Shown: piece by piece, positions 10,401 to 21,499 of the stretch
Position numbering within the stretch: position 1 is the stretch's first letter
How the letters are laid out: each line of letters opens with the position of its first letter
Assembly: GCF_000372725.1 (NCBI RefSeq)
Contig: NW_005202113.1
Location: 291,520-355,519 of the forward strand
DNA from: Emiliania huxleyi CCMP1516
Taxonomy: Eukaryota > Haptophyta > Isochrysidales > Noelaerhabdaceae
Direction: 5' to 3'
DNA length: 64,000 nt
Notes under the pieces: model-generated
The model's database searches: none
Told to the model about the DNA's origin: nothing
Seen by the model: the letters and a program-made list of their open reading frames with translations, nothing else
Position numbers and translations under genes: made by a program

Positions 10401-13400
10401 GCTGGTCCCGCGCGGCGGAGTGCACAGGCCCATCGCGCGCAACCTTGTCACGCCTTTGAGCTGGAGGAGGGTGCGAAATGCCTGATATGCGCCTGGGCTC
10501 CTGACCAGCCGCTCTGGCGACCTCCCGTCCTCGAAGGTGACGTGGTTGCCGCCGGCTGACCACAGTACCAGCTCGCCGGCTTGCCGGCGCGGACCCGCCG
10601 CCGCATCAGGCGTGCTCGGTGCGGGCTGCGACGACGTGGCCGCGCCCTGCGACGAAGAACCTGCCCCGCTCGCACCAGACAACGAGGCGGGCTCTAGTAG
10701 CGCTCGTGCCAAGGCTTCGTCGTTGAGGATGCGCGGCTTCTGCCAGCGTTCGGCCCAGCGGTCAACGTCCCACTCGCCGGCGCCAAGGGCAGTGGCAACC
10801 GCCAGCGAGAATTCAAGGTTACGGGCGTTGTGGTCGGCCTCCGACAGCCTGGCCTGAAAGGCGGCCACGGAGAGCCCCCCCATTGTGCAGGCGTCGGCCA
10901 CGTGCGGCTGGACGCCGTTCGTGACCCACTCCTGCGCCATCTGGAAGAGCTCCGGCTCATCCGCGTAGTGCGAGAAGTGGGGGTGCTCCTGCCGCTGCTG
11001 GCGCGCACCGCGCGTGGCGGAAGCTGGCGTGCTGTGTCCAGGAGAGGGTGGCGTGTTGCGTCCGGCGGAGGGTGGCGTACTCGAGCCGGGCGGGGGAGGC
11101 AGCAACTCCCTCATCGAGGCGGCGGCGATGCTCCGAGGCACCTCTCTCGAGCGCTCTGCCTCCTGCCTCGCGCGCTCCGCCTCCTCCTCCCTCGGCTGAT
11201 CCCCCGACTCCGTCTCCGAGCTGTCGGCCACAGTACCCTCCGAGTCAGCTGCAGTGGCCGCACGGCGGAACCGCGGCGACGATCGCGGCGCCCCGCCGCG
11301 ACCAGCCCGATTGCACACGTGGACGATGGTGTCCCATGTCAGGCTAGCGAGGCAGTCAGCATCGAGGGGCAGGGGCGCGGGACGCAGCGACGGGACAACA
11401 ACGTAGTGATCCTCGTCCAGCCCGAGGTCCTGGAGCAGCGACTCGACGGTGACGCCGCACGAGGCCTCGTAGCAGAGCGGCCGCATCCCCCAGCCTGGCA
11501 GCCCGTGGACGAGCAGCTGCGTATAGACACGCCTGGCATACGTGGTGGCCGCGTGCCGCCGAGCATCGATGTACGGCGCGAGCAGCCCGATGCCAGGCAG
11601 CACGGCGCGTTCGTCCACCGCCAGCTTGCAGGCTTTGGAGCACTGCCGGAGCTTGAAGACGGGCGAGCGAGGCTCTTCCGCGAGGACGTCGGACGACGCC
11701 AAGCTGCCGTTGATGTGCTCCGTGACGAGCGTCACGAACAAGTGGATGGCGTCACCACTTGGCTCCCAGGCTGGGGCCGCAGCAGCCGGTGCAGGCGCTC
11801 CACCGCCGCCGAGCGCGTCGCCGCTCGCGACGCTGCGAGATACGGGGGCGATGATGTCGGACTGGTGCGGGTTGACGGCGACCTGCTCGGCGAGATCAGC
11901 CGTGTACGAGGGGCACCCGCGTGGCGAGACGATGAGGACGTGCTCCGAGGAGAGCGTGAGCGGCGAGACAATGAGCGCGTGCTCAGACACCTCGAGCAGC
12001 TCGGCAGACGGCTGGTCTTGCGCGACGACGGCCTCGGCCACCTCGGCCTGGAGCTGCAGCTCCTCAAGTTCGCGCAGCACCGCCTGCCTCGCCTCGCGCG
12101 CCTTCTTCGTCCACACAGCGTGCATGCTCGTGAAGATGGCCGCGAAGGCAGGCCATGCGCGGAGGCGCGACGCCCCTGCCTTCTGGAGCGACGCGCGGAG
12201 CGACGCGCGGAGCGGCTTGAGCTTGAGCAGCCGCTGCTGCGCGGCAGCGGCGGCCTCGGCTCGCTCCCGCTCCGCCTGAGCGAAGGCCGGCGACTGCCGC
12301 TCCTCCGCCGCAAGCCAAGAGAGAAAGTCGATAACGCGCTGGTGCGAGTCTCGCTCCGCGCGCCGCTCCGCGCGCTGGTGGCGGCGCTTACGGGTGCGGA
12401 ACGCTGCCCGCCGCCGCTCGCGGGCCACCTCCGCCTCCGCAGCCTTCGCCTCTGCGCACGCAGCCTCCACCGCCGCCGTACGGAGCGCGACACGCCACCT
12501 CGACCGCCGCAACTGCACAGACGTGGCGGCGAGCGGTGGCGCAGCCTGCACTTGCACATCAACAGTGCTCTTCGCGCGAGCTGCGGCGGCGACGCGACGC
12601 CGGCGAGCCTGCTGCTGGGTGGATCGGAGGAGCCGTGCCTCCCGCGTCTTCCGCGCCGCGTCCTTGCGGTCGCGATCGGACTGGCGGCGTGCGAAGCGGC
12701 GCAGCTCTGCCTCTCGCCCTGCCGCCGCCTCTGCAGCAGCCTCGCGCGCCGAGATGCACTCTTGCGTCGCGAACATGGCGACGGGCTGCGGGGCGGGGAC
12801 GACAGCGAACTGCGAGAAGGCACTGCGTGAGCCGGCCACCCCCAGCGTGTCTCCGACACCGCGTGCGTCAGAAGAGGTGAAGTTGGGGATGACAGAGATC
12901 TTGTTGGTCACCTTGCTAAAAGCCTTGATGGGGAGTAACGCCACCTAGAACATCGACGCGAGTGAAAATGGGGTGAGGTAGAGAGAGCGCAGAGAACTGC
13001 TCTGGAGGCGTGCGCCTCCGCCAGCGCCTCCGCCGCCTTGGACGGCTCCTCCTCGTCGGTGGAGGACGGCTCCTCCTCGTCGGACTGGGGCGTCTCCGCC
13101 ACGGAGACGCCCGTGGTCGCGTCGTCCATGCCTTGCTGCACAGGCAAAGGCCCGTTGGAACGGTCAGAGCCAGTTGTTACTGAAGGCATGGTGGTGCCGA
13201 CAGCGGTCGTAGTCGCAGCGCCGGCGTCGAGCTTGCACTCCTTTGCCGTCGCAACCGACTCCAGCGCCGAGTCCGGAGGAGCTGCAATCTTTACCTTGGC
13301 TTTTGCCTGAGCGTCGGCAAACGCGCGCCACTCCTGTGGCCAAAACGATCGATGGTGGGTCGGATGATTGTCGTCGTCCACGACGAGGAGGTCCCCCTCG

Positions 13401-13429
13401 CAGAAGGCCACCGCGCGATCGTCAGCCAT
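7422..13429 (-). CDS. MULE transposase, three exons
   Basis: Cuts and re-inserts the element. I join 13016-13429, 9227-12944 and 7422-9142, giving 1,950 residues. The first intron (12945-13015) starts with GC and the second (9143-9226) is GT-AG; both keep frame and neither exon end contains a stop. Exon 1 starts MADDRAVAF and has acidic repeats. Exon 2 is long, with an Arg/Ala-rich coiled coil near its start and a MuDR-like zinc-binding motif near its end (WECTNAVDHTC). Exon 3 carries the DDE core (YCLAYDFTHCDTGTLASFVA; then FADNENN; then VVFVRDGRRELRTAI), a SWIM-like finger (CACGLKKVTGFPCEC) whose usual final His is Cys, and a C-terminal Cys knuckle (YGCRRCGAPVRKGCGC). The 5' half beyond the zinc motif matches nothing I know. 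The exact start is uncertain. Confidence 0.78.
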
Positions 13430-13552
13430 CGCGTGCAGGCAATCCGGCCAGACAGAAGAGCACAGCAGACAATGACAATCCGGATTGGCCAGCGAGTAGG
13501 ATGACGCCCGAATCAAGTTTCAGCGTTCAACCAGTAACGGATTCGGATTTGC

Positions 13553-13790
13553 AGGTGAGTAATCTGCGAGGTGGATTGTGTGGTGTGTAGTAATCTGCAA
13601 GGTGGATTGTGTGGTGTGTAGTAATCTGCAAGGTGGATTGTGTGTGTGTAGTAATCTGCAAGGTGGATTGTGTGGTGCGTAGTAATCTGCAAGGTGGATT
13701 GTGTCTGTGTAGTAATCTGCAAGGTGGATTGTGTGGTGTGTAGTAATCTGCAAGAGAAAAGCTCAAAACGTAGTAAACTGCAATTTTTCC
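13553..13790. repeat. Right terminal inverted repeat with tandem units
   Basis: Inverted copy of the left end with six full 30/31-bp units (about 13564-13747) and a degenerate inner unit. It has two units fewer than the left end; otherwise the outer 150 bp match. Confidence 0.92.
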
Positions 13791-13799
13791 TCAAAAAAA
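13791..13799. repeat. Right 9-bp target-site duplication of the Mutator-like element
   Basis: TCAAAAAAA, matching 7106-7114 at 8 of 9 positions. The A-run makes chance similarity possible. Confidence 0.6.
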
Positions 13800-13855
13800 A
13801 CAAAAATCGAAAACGTCAATCCCGGCCTAGCCGCCTCCTTCCGAGAGCCTCGACG

Positions 13856-15668
13856 ATGCTCACCACTCGGCCTCTCTCCGGCGGCGGGAGGCCACGCCTG
13901 GTCGGAGGTCTTGCTGCGCTGCTAACGACGCTGGTGCTGCTCGCAAACTCGCGGCGGGGCGGGAGTGGCTGGGCTGTCGGTGCAGAGGAGGCAGCGGCCT
14001 CCAGCAGCACCGGCGGTGGCAGCACCGGCGGCGGCGGCGGCAGCGAGCAGCTGGACGCCGAGTGCAATCACTGCAGGTGGACTGCGGAGTGGGCCTGCCC
14101 GGGCGGCGATATTCCGGGCACAAAGGGCTGGGCCGAGCCGGACGAGTCGGTCTGCTTCAACCACTGCTGCCCCGACTCGTGTGCAGCGTACAGCGTGATC
14201 ACCGGGAGCTGCTGGCGGCACAAGGCCCCTCGCGAGGTGCCGTACAACGAGGCTCTCGCGAGGACGGACGGGTACAAGCTCGTCAACGTGGCGCTCGGCA
14301 CAGACTGCAGGGAGACGTGGCTCCTCTCCAAGTTTGCGACCGCCGTCACGGGCCTCGTCCGGCACGGCATCGAGTCGCTCAAGCTGCCGATGAAGGTGAC
14401 GCGCTTTCTGCCGCCCGGCGCCGACCTGCACGTCAGCTCGATCACCGGGGCGATTGTCGTCCTCGACAACGTCACCGTCACCAAGATCCAGCCATCCGTG
14501 CTCAAGTACGGCTTCTGCTACGACGACCAGGAGTGGCGCGTGGACCAGAACTGGGTGCTGAGGAACACGTTGTACCAGCGGCCGCCCGACCGGATGATGG
14601 TCGTCTCGAGCGAGATCCAGGCCACCGTCAAGTTCGACTACGAGCTCTACCAGGACCTGCTGCTCGGCAAAGTGCCTCTCGGGGACGGCCCGCCGACTAG
14701 ATGCGGGGCACGTCACTCTGTCAGAGACAGCGCCCGAGAGGACACGCGACAGCGCCCGAGAGGACACGCGAAGAACTGAGCTAGTGCTCGCGCCCTCCTC
14801 CCCCGCAGGCTCCGCGCAGACGACCGTCAAGGGCTTCCTCGGGCTCGACCTCGACCTGTCGCGCATCGCGACGAAGGCGATCAGCGACTGCGACGGCAAG
14901 TTCGGCATGACCTCCCTCGCCCTCGAAGTCAACTCCGACCTGCTCGGCGAGAACCTCGGCATTGAGGCGTCGGGCGCGATGACGAAACACCTCGTCGAGA
15001 GCTTCGCGCCGCTCATCGCCTCGCAGGTGACCCGTCGCCCCCAGCGACGCCGCGCCCCGCCCCTGCCGTCGCCTCGCCCTCGCCCGCCCCAGCGACGCCG
15101 CGCCCCTGCCCGCCCGCCCACCCCGCGGCCGCACCGAGGCCCACCACCGCCGCACTGCCCTCCGCCGCCGCAGATGCACGCCATCATCTGCCACGGGAAC
15201 GGGCTTGCCGACGTCAACATCGTGCTGCACGACCCGCCCGAGGGGGAGGGCGACGTCGACCTCGAGGCGGAGCCGGTTGCAGAGGTGGAGCGCTTCCGCG
15301 GCACACGCCCTCCTTGCGCGGCTGCTGGACGGCGAGCGGCGCGCGTCTCTTCACGGCTCCGCCTGTGAGCAGGCATCGTCGAGGAGATCAACGAGCAGCT
15401 GGCGAGCAGCTTCGGGATGCTGGGTGCGGTGCAGCGCTTCGCGGAGACCGACGAGGACCGGCGGCGCAAGATGAAGCGCGACTGCGAGCGGCTGCGCAAG
15501 GCGGGCAAGGAGGTCTGGGGCGACTCGTGCCTCGGCATGAAGCGCTTCCAGAACGTCGACGCGGCGCCGCCGCCGCCCGCCCCGCCCGCGCAGCCGAGCT
15601 GGTCCGACATCTTCGTGAAGGACGTCGTCAGCTTTGGCTGGGCGCCGCAGGTGCCGACGATGGGCTAG
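13856..15668 (+). CDS. Secreted or lumenal protein of unknown function, four exons
   Basis: I do not recognise the family. Exons 13856-14671, 14820-15026, 15174-15300 and 15373-15668 give 481 residues in one frame. The first two introns are GT-AG and the third starts with GC (15301-15372). The N-terminus has a basic start and a hydrophobic segment (LVGGLAALLTTLVLLANS, about residues 16-33) that reads as a signal peptide or anchor, followed by a Gly/Ser linker. Then comes a Cys-rich segment (CNHCRWTAEWACP; CFNHCCPDSC). The middle has alternating beta-like strands (DLHVSSITGAIVVLDNVTVT; TTVKGFLGLDLDL) that faintly recall TULIP/BPI lipid-binding folds; this is a guess. The tail is Pro-rich. The transposon ends 65 bp upstream of the ATG. 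Confidence 0.72.
14742..14778. repeat. Short tandem duplication inside an intron
   Basis: cagcgcccgagaggacacgcg occurs twice in a row within the first intron of the secreted-protein gene. Confidence 0.8.
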
Positions 15669-17120
15669 CGAGGCGCTTGTTCGCACCGCCGCCTCCGGCG
15701 TGCGCCCAATTTAGGAATCTAGTCGATGTGTGCATGCGTGCTGCGGCAGCGTGGTCCATCAGACACACACACATGCTCCATGCAACGTCAGCAGCACCAC
15801 AGTCGCAGTGGAGCGGCGAGTGAGGCCGCGGCCCGTCCGGCGCCAAGACGCGCACACATGACACATCACCGGCGCAACACCAGCACCACAGCATGCATTT
15901 CCCATGTCCAGTTCGCACAGAGTTGTGCCTATGAGCTTCACACTACGTTACACACACTCTCTCTCTCTGTGATCTCTGCGCGCGCGGGTGTGTCTGTCTC
16001 TCCCCCGGTCTCGGTCCGTCGCACCGTGACAAATACGTATGTGCAAAACACCGGCCACCTGGCACCCTCCCCGCCACACCCGCGGCGCGCGCCCCGGGCA
16101 CGCCTCACACACACAGCCTGCTGACACAGCTCCCAAAATACGGGGTGTGGACCCTGAGTTGACCAGGGGTTGTGCGCTGGGCTCTCCTGCTCGGCTCCAG
16201 CCAGTAGACAAGTCTTGTCATCAACAGAGTAGAAGGATCTGACCTCGGGGCCGATGTGACCAAGCGCTGGTAGCGTGGTTTAACCTCACACCCATGGTAT
16301 CACAGTGTGCCGGCAGTCGCCGAGCAGTGTCGCTCACACAAGCCGCAGCACAAGTGACTGAGGGCCAGTGAGGGCGAGCCCATCGCTGTCACAGCTGTGG
16401 CAGCCGCACAGTAGGCTGTGTCAACTGTGCAGAGTGTGTGAACAGCAGAGGAGCTGCTCTCCAAGCTTCAGGCGCAAAGAGCTGCATGCCGCCGATGGCG
16501 CTGTCGAGGTTCGCCGAGCGCGGCGCAGGTTGGAGGAAGCCGCCACCGACGAGCGCGTTGGAGTATTCACTCCGGACAAAGACGGGTAGACGCACACGAG
16601 CCGCGGTCGTCTACCCGTCATAGCGGCGAGGCGCGGGACCGTCTGTGGCGAAGTGGGTCGCGTCCTCCGATTTCCTCAACTCACGGTCCGCTCCCTCTAC
16701 CAAAAACGAAATATGAGCTTTGTGGCATATAACGATCTGAGGGTTAGGTTTCTGGAGCCCCGGGTGCTTTTACGCTGCTTTTGATCCGGTCAGGGGAGTG
16801 CGACTTTTACCACTTTGGTCGTCTCGGAGCGCCTCCATAAGCTCGTTTAGGGTTTAGCATTTATTCTCAAAATTTTCCTCGGCGCTGCGCGCCGGGTGCA
16901 GATTGATTGCAGTATAGTACACAGTAGTAGTGGCTCTCGTCCCGCAAAGTACTGTTCCCGCACAGTACGCTGTATTCACAGCGATTGCGGCGAATAAGAT
17001 ACCACCCTCAATTGACAAGCAGAGCCTGACCAGCTATAACACCAACAACGGATACAACAGACGCAAAGTAATACGGACAATGAGCGGTCAACGCCTGCTG
17101 CGATTGCTTGCTGCTGCTAT
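15669..17120. other. Long intergenic region
   Basis: No gene is supported. It includes (CA)n and (CT)n runs near 15760-15975 and an AT-richer part after 16700. At about 16868 an aaaattttc block is followed by a GC palindrome, a combination that recurs at about 41678, 42405 and 43191. Confidence 0.4.
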
Positions 17121-18059
17121 TTACTTCTGCTGATGAGAGAGCTCATCTGCTGGCGATCGCTGGGCCCAAGCCAAGCTGCGCTGCAGAACATCCATGGCTC
17201 CAGAGCAGACAGGTTCCACATGGCACGCCACTAACTGCTGCACCTGCCACTCATCTTTGAACTTGAGCAACGCCGCTCTCACCGCCTTGCAGTCAACCCG
17301 TGGATCGCTGTTGGCATAGGTTGGATAGAGCTGTCCAGATGAGAAAGACGGCTCGTAGTACAAGCAGTGGTTAGCACGCGCGAACCACTCTGGCGTGTTT
17401 GCAGGAAGCGTCGACGAGCCAGGGCCATATCCTTCATTATTTGTCTTGTACACATGGTCACAACCAATGAAGGTGCATGTGGCCTTGTGCAGAAAACAGT
17501 ACTCACCCTGCAAAGACAGCCAGTCAAACTCAGCACCAATGAATGTAACGACCTGAGCAGCATCTGAATCACGACTGAGAAACAGATCAATGCGATAGTC
17601 TGGCAAGCTTTCTCCAGCTATGTAGATGGCATTCGGATAACGATCTTGGAACCGCTTCAGCCCTGACAGATGTGCTCGTGGTACAAAGGCGACCTTGACC
17701 TCACCTAGGCTGTCCAAAGCCACTTCCGCTGCTCGGCCGCCGTCAGTTTCGGAAAGCCAAGGGGAGTAAACAAAGAGGCCACCCTTACGCAGCTTGAGGA
17801 CAATCATCGAGGAATTCCATGCAGGCCTCCCAGCACTCGTGGCCAGGCTTTCGTACTCCAAATCGCGCATAGACATGAGTCGCTCGTACTCCGCACGGTC
17901 CTCTGGCTTCATCCTGTCTGCAACACCCATCATGCCCGGGATGCGATCCAGGAAAAGCTCCAGAAAGCGCTTGCTCGTGGGAACCTCCCACCAGAACTGA
18001 TAAATTGGCGCATTGGCAAAGACTGATATGGGTGGAGCCTCCGTACGCGGAAACGCCAT
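17121..18059 (-). CDS. DUF4336-like protein (metallo-beta-lactamase-fold relative)
   Basis: A single-exon frame of 312 residues starting MAFPRTEAPPISVF. The order of blocks fits DUF4336-type proteins: a hydrophobic strand SSMIVLKLRKGGLFVYSPW (about 82-100), then LDSLGEVKVAFVPRAHLSGL, then a YPNAIYIAG strand. These proteins look like distant metallo-hydrolase-fold members, but the usual HxHxDH metal motif is not visible here, so enzymatic activity is doubtful. A hydrophobic patch SVFANAPIYQFWW lies at about residues 11-24. Codon use is less GC-biased than in neighbouring genes, which may hint at a different origin. Function unknown. Confidence 0.6.
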   Translation of the reverse strand: MAFPRTEAPPISVFANAPIYQFWWEVPTSKRFLELFLDRIPGMMGVADRMKPEDRAEYERLMSMRDLEYESLATSAGRPAWNSSMIVLKLRKGGLFVYSPWLSETDGGRAAEVALDSLGEVKVAFVPRAHLSGLKRFQDRYPNAIYIAGESLPDYRIDLFLSRDSDAAQVVTFIGAEFDWLSLQGEYCFLHKATCTFIGCDHVYKTNNEGYGPGSSTLPANTPEWFARANHCLYYEPSFSSGQLYPTYANSDPRVDCKAVRAALLKFKDEWQVQQLVACHVEPVCSGAMDVLQRSLAWAQRSPADELSHQQK

Positions 18060-18841
18060 GGACGGGGAAGTCTGTGCCGCAGCGATGTCGCATGTTTTCT
18101 TCTTTGAGAATTGTAGGACTTAGTGAGAGGGGGTGGTTGCGCGCGCCCCTGAACGAGAGGTGAAGGGTCCCCGACGGGGTCCTGTTTCAATTCTGGGCCT
18201 GGCGGTTCCCGCGCGTGGCGGGAGCCGCAGAGTTGCGTGGCGGTCGGTGCCCAGGCAGGGGGCGGAGCGCAGAATTCCGCCGCGCGCGAGAGGCAGGAGC
18301 GGAGCGGAGCTCCACCCGAAGTCGTACCGCGGAGCGGGGTTCTTTCTGGTTGGTTTTGGCGTAACAAGAGACAGTGCTCTCGTTGTGGGTCTGCAGCCTG
18401 GATGCAGCCTGTGCCGCACAATGCTTTCTGGCGTTGTAAGATTCTTTCTGGCGGCATGAGCGCGTCGAACACAATGCTGGCCACCTGGCTCTATTTCTGC
18501 AACCTTCGAATCGAAGCCTTCGTTCACAAATTAGCTTTTTCTCTCGAGCTTTCTCCACGACACTGGTGAGTTTCGCGATTTACCATTTTGCATTTCTGCC
18601 CCGAGAGCCTGTGCGGCTTTAAATTATGATTTATGCACGTTGGTATATGTAAAACTAAAGAGGTGGGCGCATGAAGAGGCGCGGGAGCCGGGACGCAATA
18701 AAATGACGTACCACACATGGCCTGCCTGCTGCCTCGCTCGGCCTCGAGACAGACTCGACAGGTGTACACGGTAAACGGTAAACGGTACAGTACGGAGACA
18801 TGCGCACGTACGAGACAAACCTACCCGCGCCCTATGATCAT
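18060..18841. other. Intergenic
   Basis: Between two minus-strand genes. No supported gene; GC-rich to about 18350, then AT-richer. Open frames here look like chance. Confidence 0.4.
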
Positions 18842-19687
18842 CTACCACCACGAGCTCCAGGCCCCCGGGCCGGCGGCATCGCTCACCGCCCCACCACGCC
18901 CTGGGCCGGCCGCCGACGGCCGAGGCGCCGCCTCGATCGCTGCCGCGACCGCCTTGACGTCGAGCGTGGCGTCGGGACCTGCGGCGACCGCTCCGCCACC
19001 CTCCTCGGCCCCATCCCGCGCGCAGAAGCTAACCCGCTCGGCGAGGGCGGCGGGCAGGACCGGCCGGACCACCGACCAGAGCATGCCAAAGGCGGCGGGC
19101 GCATCGAGGATGACGAGGGCTCCATACTCGCACGGGAAGGCGGCGGTGAGGAGGCGCGCGTAGTTGAGCTGCGTTAGGAGCGCGCTCGGCATGACGAAGC
19201 TGCTCACGTCGGCCGCGGTCATGCCCGCCAAATCCTGCACGAGAGAGACGCCGTGCGAGGTGCCGCCCTCCTCGCGCAGCAGCAGGTCCTTGAGCCACCA
19301 GACGTGCGCGCTCGCAACCTCGTCCAGCGTGTGCCCCGCGTCAAGCATGCGGCGCAGCGCGTCGAAGCCGAGCACGATCACCGGCCGCCCAGCTCCATCC
19401 CGCCGAGCAGCGAGCCGTGCGACGCCAAAGCGCAGGCGGTGGGCAGCCTCGGCGTCCGTGCACGGCCCCACGCCGGCGGCCGACCACGAGAGGTTGGACC
19501 GGACCAGCTGAACGCAGCCGTCGGCCGAGCCGGAGGCGTGCCACAGGAAGCACCGCAGCCAGCCGGGCTCCTGCCGAACGAGCCTCCGCATCGCCGCGGC
19601 GACGGCCTCATCCGCGTCCTGGTGAGTGGCGATGGAGAAAATAGCGGCGGTGAGGCTCGGGTCGGCGAGCGAGGATGCGGTGGACAT
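18842..19687 (-). CDS. CRAL-TRIO (Sec14-like) lipid-binding protein
   Basis: Sec14-like proteins bind phosphoinositides, tocopherols or other hydrophobic ligands and help move them between membranes. The 281-residue single-exon frame starts MSTASSLADPS. It has an N-terminal helical part (EAVAAAMRRLVRQEPGWLRCFLWH) and then the CRAL-TRIO core: the strand PVIVLGFDALRRML (about 103-116), the strand GVSLVQDLAGMTAADVS (about 145-161) and the C-terminal block LLTAAFPCEYGALVILDAP (about 180-198), followed by WSVVRPVLPAALAERVSF. The tail is Gly/Ala-rich. The length suits a stand-alone CRAL-TRIO protein. Ligand unknown. Confidence 0.8.
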   Translation of the reverse strand: MSTASSLADPSLTAAIFSIATHQDADEAVAAAMRRLVRQEPGWLRCFLWHASGSADGCVQLVRSNLSWSAAGVGPCTDAEAAHRLRFGVARLAARRDGAGRPVIVLGFDALRRMLDAGHTLDEVASAHVWWLKDLLLREEGGTSHGVSLVQDLAGMTAADVSSFVMPSALLTQLNYARLLTAAFPCEYGALVILDAPAAFGMLWSVVRPVLPAALAERVSFCARDGAEEGGGAVAAGPDATLDVKAVAAAIEAAPRPSAAGPGRGGAVSDAAGPGAWSSWW

Positions 19688-20515
19688 TGTAATCCACAGC
19701 GGACCGCCGTATCTTATTTAATAAGTTGCGGGTCGAGGGTGGCGGCGTGCCTTGCAGGAGCGAGTGGTTCCGTGCGACTTATACCAGGCCACGCACCCGG
19801 CAACAGTTCGACGCGACGTAGCGAAGTTGGAGACTGGGTGGGTGGGGCGCCGGATGGCGACATGGCGAGCATTCCGAGCAAGCTTGGGAGCTCAAAGGGA
19901 GGCAACCCGGCAGCCTTCGCTGGTCAGCATGCGGGACAGCTCATATCACAGATTACTTTCTTGCAACAAACACCCTAGCAAACACCAAACAAATCTAACA
20001 CTCACATCATTTGGGGCCTCGACATACAACAAAAACAAAAGCTATGAAGGGTTACAGTCTGTCGGGCATTAAGAAAACGTAGCATTAAGAAACCCTACCA
20101 AGCGATTTCCGCGAAAATCTAAGAAACCACGGCGCGCCGCAGGCGCGCCGGCTGGCAAACGCCGCAGGCGCGCAGGCCTGCAGGCCCGCGCCAGTGCCGG
20201 GCTGCAGCCGCAGCCCAATACTACGCCTCCGCCCCCTCCGTCGCCTCCCCTTCCGCCTCGGCTGCCCCCGCCTCCACACCTCGCCCTCGACACACACTCA
20301 CCCAAGTCCCTCCGTTGATACAGTCGGTTGGCGTCGACGACCACAAGGTGCCGCCCAGGGCGCTCCGGTGTGCATATGTACCGTACCGTCTCGAGTCTTG
20401 CGACCGTGTACGCATATCACGCGCGCAACGTCTAGTGTACCATGTCGCATGCGTTTTTTGCAATACACGCGTAGAGACCCGAATGAGCAATGAAAGCTGA
20501 CAGAGACATACATCT
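19688..20515. other. Intergenic
   Basis: No gene. It holds a short block at about 19976-20017 (ctaacactcacatcatttgg and flanks) that resembles 38935-38985, and a palindromic GC-rich stretch at about 20125-20200. Confidence 0.4.
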
Positions 20516-20523
20516 GTCTTCTG
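20516..20523. repeat. Left 8-bp target-site duplication
   Basis: GTCTTCTG, identical to 21413-21420. Confidence 0.85.
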
Positions 20524-21412
20524 CTGAGGGAGGGTGTACGTGTAGAGGATGTAGAGTGCAGCTGCGCTGTAGAGATGTAGAGCTGTAGAGCGCTCTGGAG
20601 CGCTGTAGAGCTGTAGAGCTCTACATCCGCCGCGGGACGAACTGCGTGCGTTGTAGAGCGATGTAGAGGCGCTCTAACAACGTGAAATCTCTACAACAAA
20701 CTCTACATCATAAGCGGCGAACGAGGCACGGTCGCTCTCCGATATGAGGCGCGTTGCACTTGCCAGTGCTGCCCTGGCCTTCTGTGTGACCGCCCAATGG
20801 GTGGGAGGTGCCTCTGCTGCTGTGGCATGCCTCACGGCTGCGACTGGCCGGCGCCTCGGCGCGTCAGCTCGGCTCGGCGTAGCGATCGTGGCCAGCGCAA
20901 CTCGCTTGGACTCAACGCTCAGCCAGGAGCTCCCGCACGCGCTGGCGCGAGTCATGGCGCATGCAACGCGTCTGAATGCTCGCCTCGCCTCGCGCAAATG
21001 CGACCGTCCTCGCAGCCGACAGTCCACCGCCTGCTAAAGAAGCACTGCGACGAATGCGGCACCGGCGACGCATGGCAGGCTGGTCATGACGCAGTTATAG
21101 GGTGTTGTTTGCCGTCAGAGTGACTCTCTGTGTGTCAGGGATAGTCAGGGCCGTCCATCAGAGCTCCAGTAAGCTCGGAGACACCCCATTAGTGCGACTC
21201 GACCTCTTTGAGTCACTGCCTTCCCGGCGGGTTGGCTGTAGAGCCTCTACAACAAACTCTACAGCAAAATCGCGCTCTACATCGCTCTACAACGCACCCG
21301 CCTCGTCACGCGGCGGATGTAGAGCTCTACAGCTCTACAGCGCTCCAGAGCGCTCTACATCTCTACAGCTCTACAGCGCTCTACACTCTACATCCTCTAC
21401 ACCCTCCCTCAG
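20524..21412. mobile_element. Non-autonomous DNA element with TGTAGAG-rich inverted arms, 889 bp
   Basis: Arms of about 190 bp (20524 to about 20712, and about 21225-21412) are inverted copies, starting ctgagggagggtgta. They consist largely of TGTAGAG/CTCTACA motifs. A perfect 8-bp direct repeat (GTCTTCTG) flanks the element, as expected for hAT- or Mutator-type insertion. The roughly 500-bp centre has two overlapping frames of about 100 codons (20744-21037 plus, 20674-21027 minus) without a recognisable domain, so I treat it as non-coding. Confidence 0.85.
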
Positions 21413-21420
21413 GTCTTCTG
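21413..21420. repeat. Right 8-bp target-site duplication
   Basis: GTCTTCTG, identical to 20516-20523. Confidence 0.85.
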
Positions 21421-21499
21421 ACTTCTCACATCGATGAGACCACGTGAGGTTCTCAGAGTGCGAGAGGAAACGATACAGTAAGTAGACAGTGCTCTGAGC

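Larger units (their letters stand above)
7115..13790 (-). mobile_element. Apparently complete Mutator-like (MULE) DNA transposon, 6,676 bp
   Basis: Both ends carry the same inverted sequence, starting GGAAAAATTGCAGTTTACTA, then a stretch ending TTTTCTCTTGCAG, then arrays of 30/31-bp units. A 9-bp near-identical direct repeat flanks the element, within the 8-11 bp typical of MULEs. The interior carries one long minus-strand gene whose exons encode a MULE-type DDE transposase with zinc-binding ends. The reading frame is open throughout once two introns are removed, so the copy may be recent and autonomous. It lies just upstream of the gene starting at 13856. Confidence 0.88.

Noticed and set aside
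20674-21037. Opposing frames of about 100 codons inside the TGTAGAG element
   Set aside because: No domain, both strands equally open, typical of GC-rich chance frames.
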